Source of the DNA: Methanobacterium sp. Maddingley MBC34
GTDB taxonomy: Archaea; Methanobacteriota; Methanobacteria; Methanobacteriales; Methanobacteriaceae
Assembly (NCBI GenBank): GCA_000309865.1
Contig: AMGN01000005.1
Location: 16,571 to 80,570, forward strand
DNA length: 64,000 bases
Direction of reading: 5' to 3'
Both the position numbers and the translations under genes were made by a program. Shown here in pieces: positions 61,601-64,000 of the stretch (its first letter is position 1; each line of letters starts with the position of its first letter). The notes beneath the pieces were generated by a model that did not search any database, had not been told where the DNA came from, and saw nothing but the letters and a program-made list of their open reading frames with translations.

Positions 61601-62037
61601 TGGAAGTTAGCCGTACCGTAAAGGTTGGGATCAGACAGATCATTGGGCGTTACATTCACTTGCTGAGTGGAGGTAACATGTCCGGGGTAGCTTGCTGAAA
61701 CATTGAATACTTTTTCAGAACTTAAAAAAGCCACAGAATAAGAACCATTCTCATTGGTCAGGGTGGATGCTATTTCTGTACCATTTAAAGAATTAACTGT
61801 AATGGTTACTCCTGCAAATGGGGTATTGTTTTGACAATCCACCACAGTACCCGATATAATTGGGTCGGAAACAGTTTGACTCTGATTTTGCGAAACATCT
61901 AAGGATGCAGTATCAGTGAGGTTGGTCTGGTTGTCTGGAGACTCAGCACCGTAGACTGCACCGCAAAGTATAAATGTGAATAGTAAGGTAAGTGCTAGTA
62001 TAGTTACTTGAGTTGTTTGATTTTTAATTATTCTCAC
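55669..62037 (-). CDS. Giant adhesin-like surface protein with 14 DUF11 repeats
   Basis: A 2,122-residue secreted, membrane-anchored protein. Residues 1-30 form a signal peptide (ILALTLLFTFILCGAVYGAES). About 60-135 is a carboxypeptidase-regulatory-like beta domain, and about 140-390 has no recognised family. From about 390 to 2085 there are 14 DUF11 (Ig-like) repeats of about 121 residues, each opening with a variant of ADLAVTKTVNNPTPNVGD. The C-terminus is a membrane helix (APFGVLVLALLMVLSGLVFG) and RKGNL, which anchors it outside. It likely mediates cell-cell or surface contact. The start is GTG in GGGGGTGAG, so the ribosome-binding site overlaps the start codon. Confidence 0.92.
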   Translation of the reverse strand: MRIIKNQTTQVTILALTLLFTFILCGAVYGAESPDNQTNLTDTASLDVSQNQSQTVSDPIISGTVVDCQNNTPFAGVTITVNSLNGTEIASTLTNENGSYSVAFLSSEKVFNVSASYPGHVTSTQQVNVTPNDLSDPNLYGTANFQMGTLALTKGSWDTIGLDNNNVNTGPDHFMVQIHVTNNAAVTAQNVVATFAFTSANANILLDPNESAVKNLGDIAPGATVDVFYLVNVIRTTAAYNTGRGYTISVAGTNTGSPVDTISGTLFVEKLISQNRNSVTSIVVSPSNPILGSNFAVTVISTTSSATLSPVDLSLIAYDPSKIQPVSVTITYGASSTNSILIFNPGATSFVSVWIFQAIGAGPTPLSALILDQSGNSYHYNTDFNSTHIDLNVTPEADLAITKTVNNTTPLVGQPVTFTITATNYGPNDAHLVIANDLLPAGLTFVSYTSSPGTTYNSGTGVWTIGNLTVGSSVTLTITATVNSAGQIINTVNITGNETDPNPNNNRDTVALNSVPVADLVISKTVNNPTPYVGDQVTFTITLTNNGPNDAENVTVTDTLSPGLILVSATPSVGSFNPVTGVWSIGTLFHGGIATMTIVATVNQTGLLYNNATATTTTFDPTTPNNATATVNAQPSADLAVVKTVDNTSPNVGDNVTFTITVTNYGPNNATNVTATDLLPAGLNWVSDTSGGAYDHNTGIWTIGNLNSGSSVSINITATVVADGRINNIVTVNGTEHDPNPLNNQDDVVINGQPSADMAVTKTVDNPTPNVGDLVTFTITVFNAGPNDATGVVSHDLLPTGLLYMSSNPSVGTYDPGTGLWTIGSLLHGTSAVMTLVAQVNQTGFLTNIVNVTANQFDPHPEDNTAAVTVNAQPTADLAVIKTVTNTTPNVGQTVTFTMVVTNNGPNNATGVIMNDDLSAGFSILSAIPSQGTFIGGVWNIGNLNNGSSVTLTLVANVTQTGTLNNSVTVTGSQHDPNLSNNQDLVILNGQPSADLQVLKTVSNSNPHVGEQISFTVTVFNAGPNDATNTNLTDLLPAGLSFVSATPSVGTYTAGTGLWAIGTLLHESSATLILVANVIQPGLITNFANASSSVFDPHPGDNNASVTITANPSADLAVIKTVDNTNPNFGDTIVFTITATNNGPQNATGVMVGDLLPNGLVFLSATTATGSYDPGSGVWNIGNLSAGALPVTLTINVQVNRTNTTFTNVATITGNQFDPDLTNNQDIVILNSNLAADLGVSKTVNNPTPYNGDQVTYTISVTNAGPDTATNVIVDDLLPEGMVFVNALASQGTYDPITGIWNIGTLVNGTGATLTINATVNKTGIINNTATATANQFDPHPGDNTDSVIVNVLPSADLSITKTPGISTAPIGQQITFTITVTNHGPDNASNVVVNDLLPNGLQWLSDTGGGAYDHTTGIWTIGSLANGTSATLHITVNVTVSGQQLTNMVNVTSTTHDPNPTNNQDDAIVNGQPTAELSIAKSVDTPNAYVGEIVNFTITVTNNGPSAATGVIVDDYWPTGLNLLSTSDPTHFSLIGANIYRWTIGNLAHDASAILTIVANVTQVGTWINHVNVTGNEFDPTIPDEANATVTAEASADLAVTKIVNDPTPNLGDKVTFTIVARNDGPNTATGVVLNDLIPAGLTIVDTPTTTQGSYDSNTGIWNIGSLANGSSATLSINATVNIVSQTITNIANITGNEFDPNLSNNQAIATLNGNPAADLAISKTVNNNAPYVGNQVIFTIQVTNAGPDDATGVVVNDLLPAGLVYDHSSASVGNYNETSGEWIIGDLLHNGSATLTITANVTQEGSFTNVATVSGDQYDPHHEDNTSSVGINAQPAANVVIRKEVSNNTPNYLDNITYTITVHNNGPSTATGVIIYDPLPAGLQLLSPPITSQGTYNSVAQQWNVGTLGNTQDATIQFLVKVIQTGQITNLATITHQDQFNPDTTNSTANQTINVPPAADLSITKTVSNPQPYIHEVITFTLIVQNHGPDTATGVYVVDQLPAGVKYVSSSANYGSYDPNTGIWTIGDLPSGAVAQLDIKVAVEKYGPLENHAHVYSNTYDPIIDNQNATAAINVLAAPEVTEVSAKTIGMQKTGAPFGVLVLALLMVLSGLVFGRKGNL

Positions 62038-62307
62038 CCCCTGTTCCCGTTTTAATCAAACGTTTTCAAACTAATATTTTTGTTTTTCATATAATAACAA
62101 ATTTCCTACTAGAAGTAGAATTGACTAATATTCCCTACTAATAATTCCCTATTTTTTCCCAGTGGAACTACATTCCCCCCAATGGATTAATTTTGATTAC
62201 AAATAAAAATAACCTGTTTTAGGGTCGGGATATGTCCTGTAATCAGTTATATGGGTCTGAAACTTTTTAGTAAAAATAATTAAATGATGAAGGACTAAGG
62301 ATGAACC

Positions 62308-62736
62308 ATGAATAAATATTTTATTTGGATATCTGCCATTATAATAGCATTGTTAATGGTAGGGGTTGTTGTTTCAGGGTTATCCAGTAAAAAAACAGAA
62401 ACAAATACTTCATCTTCCCTCCAATGGGGTACTGATCTAAATCAGGCAATGCAAGAGGCAAAAGCAACCAACAAAGGCATATATGTGGATTTTTATGCAG
62501 ACTGGTGTGCATACTGCCGGGAGATGGATGAAGTAACCTATGCAGATCCGCAGGTTAAAGAAAAATTAACCCAAAATTATGTGTTGGTAAAGGTAGATGT
62601 GGATAAAGACTCTGATATAAGTTCAAAATACCAGGCTTACAGTCTCCCCACCATGATAATACTGGACTCTAATGGTAACCAGATAAAGAGGATAATCGGG
62701 TATCAGACCCCGGATCAACTTTTAAGTGAGATTTAG
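62308..62736 (+). CDS. Membrane-anchored thioredoxin-fold protein
   Basis: A 142-residue protein with an N-terminal membrane anchor (about 5-24), then a thioredoxin domain with active site WCAYC (Trp66-Cys67-Ala-Tyr-Cys70) and the cis-Pro loop SLPTMIIL. It resembles the DsbD C-terminal domain. The CcdA-type partner is the next gene, 166 bp downstream. The pair probably keeps thiols reduced, or isomerises disulfides, on the outer face of the membrane. Confidence 0.87.
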   Translation: MNKYFIWISAIIIALLMVGVVVSGLSSKKTETNTSSSLQWGTDLNQAMQEAKATNKGIYVDFYADWCAYCREMDEVTYADPQVKEKLTQNYVLVKVDVDKDSDISSKYQAYSLPTMIILDSNGNQIKRIIGYQTPDQLLSEI

Positions 62737-62902
62737 TATTCTAAGTTAGATTCAGTTTCTAAGATAGATCTAGTATGTTAGGTTAGATTCAGTAGATTTA
62801 AGTCAATCTGGTATATATTCATGTGTAATAATTTATAATAACCTATAATAACCTATAATTTCATTGGGATTAATATTTCAAAGATATTTTTCAGGGGATA
62901 AA

Positions 62903-63535
<633 letters not shown>

Positions 63536-63705
63536 GTATCAATTAGTGTTCATGAGGCAGAGATTTCATAAAATACAGGTTTAATAGGACATTATAATAT
63601 GAGTATTTTTACAACTAAAATCATATATTTAATTAATAATTTGTGAATTATATAACTCCAAATTTGTATTTGTTTATTTAGTAAACTTGAGGAAGACATA
63701 GGAGA

Positions 63706-64000
63706 TTGAAAATTGAATTAAACGTTGATTTAAAAATGAAAGATGATTCTTGGGATTTATTTTTGGAAAAAGAATCCGAATTAGACTTTCTTTTAGGAAT
63801 AGATGAATAAATTGAAGATAATGGTCTTTATTTTAAAGTAGAATCAAGAACGTTTTATTTAGAGGGTTATGTTCAATTACTTCTGCAACAACAGTTTGAA
63901 ATGGTTGATGATAAAGATAAAAAGCAGGTTTTGAAGCGTATGAAAGAATCTGGCTGGAAATATAGGGGAGATCCGATTTTTGATATTTTAAAGATGCGAT
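63706..64000 (+). pseudogene. Broken or split reading frame at the right edge
   Basis: From TTG 63706 (or ATG 63736) a frame encodes 34 (or 24) residues to TAA at 63808-63810. The same frame then stays open with 63 sense codons to the window end (IEDNGLYFKVESRTFYLEGYV onward, in shortened form). The junction GIDE-stop-IEDNG reads like one continuous protein with a single nonsense codon (AAA or GAA changed to TAA). I do not recognise the family. Alternatives are a short upstream ORF followed by a separate gene, or a sequencing error. Confidence 0.45.

Noticed and set aside
55669..62037. Surface-protein gene as recent transfer
   Set aside because: DUF11 adhesin-like proteins with this anchor are common in Methanobacteriales, and no flanking repeats or transposase are seen; nothing in the sequence shows transfer.
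63808..63810. Stop-codon recoding (pyrrolysine or selenocysteine) at the in-frame stop
   Set aside because: The codon is TAA, whereas pyrrolysine uses TAG and selenocysteine TGA, and no recoding element is visible.

Overview
The window is chromosomal DNA from a methanogenic archaeon of the order Methanobacteriales, most likely Methanobacterium or a close relative. The evidence is the gene content: a complete acetyl-CoA decarbonylase/synthase (ACS/CODH) operon, a porCDABEF pyruvate:ferredoxin oxidoreductase operon, a methanogenesis-marker YcaO protein, an MfnE-type methanofuran biosynthesis kinase, archaeal EF-1beta, Pth2, TtuA/NcsA, a class III signal-peptide pilin and a DUF11 adhesin-like surface protein. 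Promoters have the archaeal form (A/T-rich TATA box about 25 nt upstream of the start), and Shine-Dalgarno sites resemble GGAGGTGAT. I see no rRNA, CRISPR array, insertion sequence or prophage.

Layout. 0-9 kb: JAMM peptidase (cut by the left edge), Thg1-like protein, PRC-barrel/aspartate dehydrogenase pair, tRNA-binding protein, lactaldehyde-type dehydrogenase, pilin plus TadC-like membrane protein, M24 peptidase and HIT protein. 9-18 kb: site-2 protease, YcaO, Pth2, MfnE, zinc ribbon, EF-1beta, a TctA-like membrane protein, a methyltransferase-like protein, and a secretion ATPase with a second TadC-like protein. 18.2-27 kb: the cdh operon (cdhA, cdhB, cdhC, cooC, cdhD, cdhE, polyferredoxin). 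27-31.3 kb: Ogt, HEAT-repeat protein, geranylgeranyl reductase with ferredoxin, tRNA-Leu(UAA) and tRNA-Thr(GGU). 31.4-43 kb: two tandem phosphoesterase paralogues, a membrane protein, an HTH-PhoU regulator, a citryl-CoA lyase-like protein, and a phosphate island (pstS1, pstS2, pstC, pstA, pstB, phoU, an unknown gene, phoU). 43-44 kb: a compact structured locus around a small winged-helix protein. 44-50 kb: fumarase alpha, a coiled-coil protein and the por operon. 50-55.5 kb: DHPS-like protein, TtuA with a ubiquitin-like sulfur carrier and a second site-2 protease, and an ARMT1-like DUF89 protein. 55.7-62 kb: one 2,122-residue surface protein with 14 DUF11 repeats. 62-64 kb: thioredoxin, CcdA, and a reading frame broken by a TAA at the right edge.

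How the genes work together. ACS/CODH makes acetyl-CoA from a methyl group and CO2, and Por carboxylates it reductively to pyruvate. The fumarase alpha subunit, aspartate dehydrogenase and citryl-CoA lyase-like enzyme belong to the connected C4/TCA and NAD branches. The pst/phoU genes form a phosphate uptake and sensing unit with an unusual number of PhoU-domain proteins.

The most unusual stretch is 43,290-43,830: a TATA box, two perfect palindromes, a consensus ribosome-binding site on a 32-codon ORF, a 7-bp GC-rich hairpin, a 73-residue winged-helix protein, and a nested foldback across its stop codon. A second pattern is that many intergenic gaps contain their own short direct repeat (roughly 11-24 nt units), unrelated in sequence from gap to gap.
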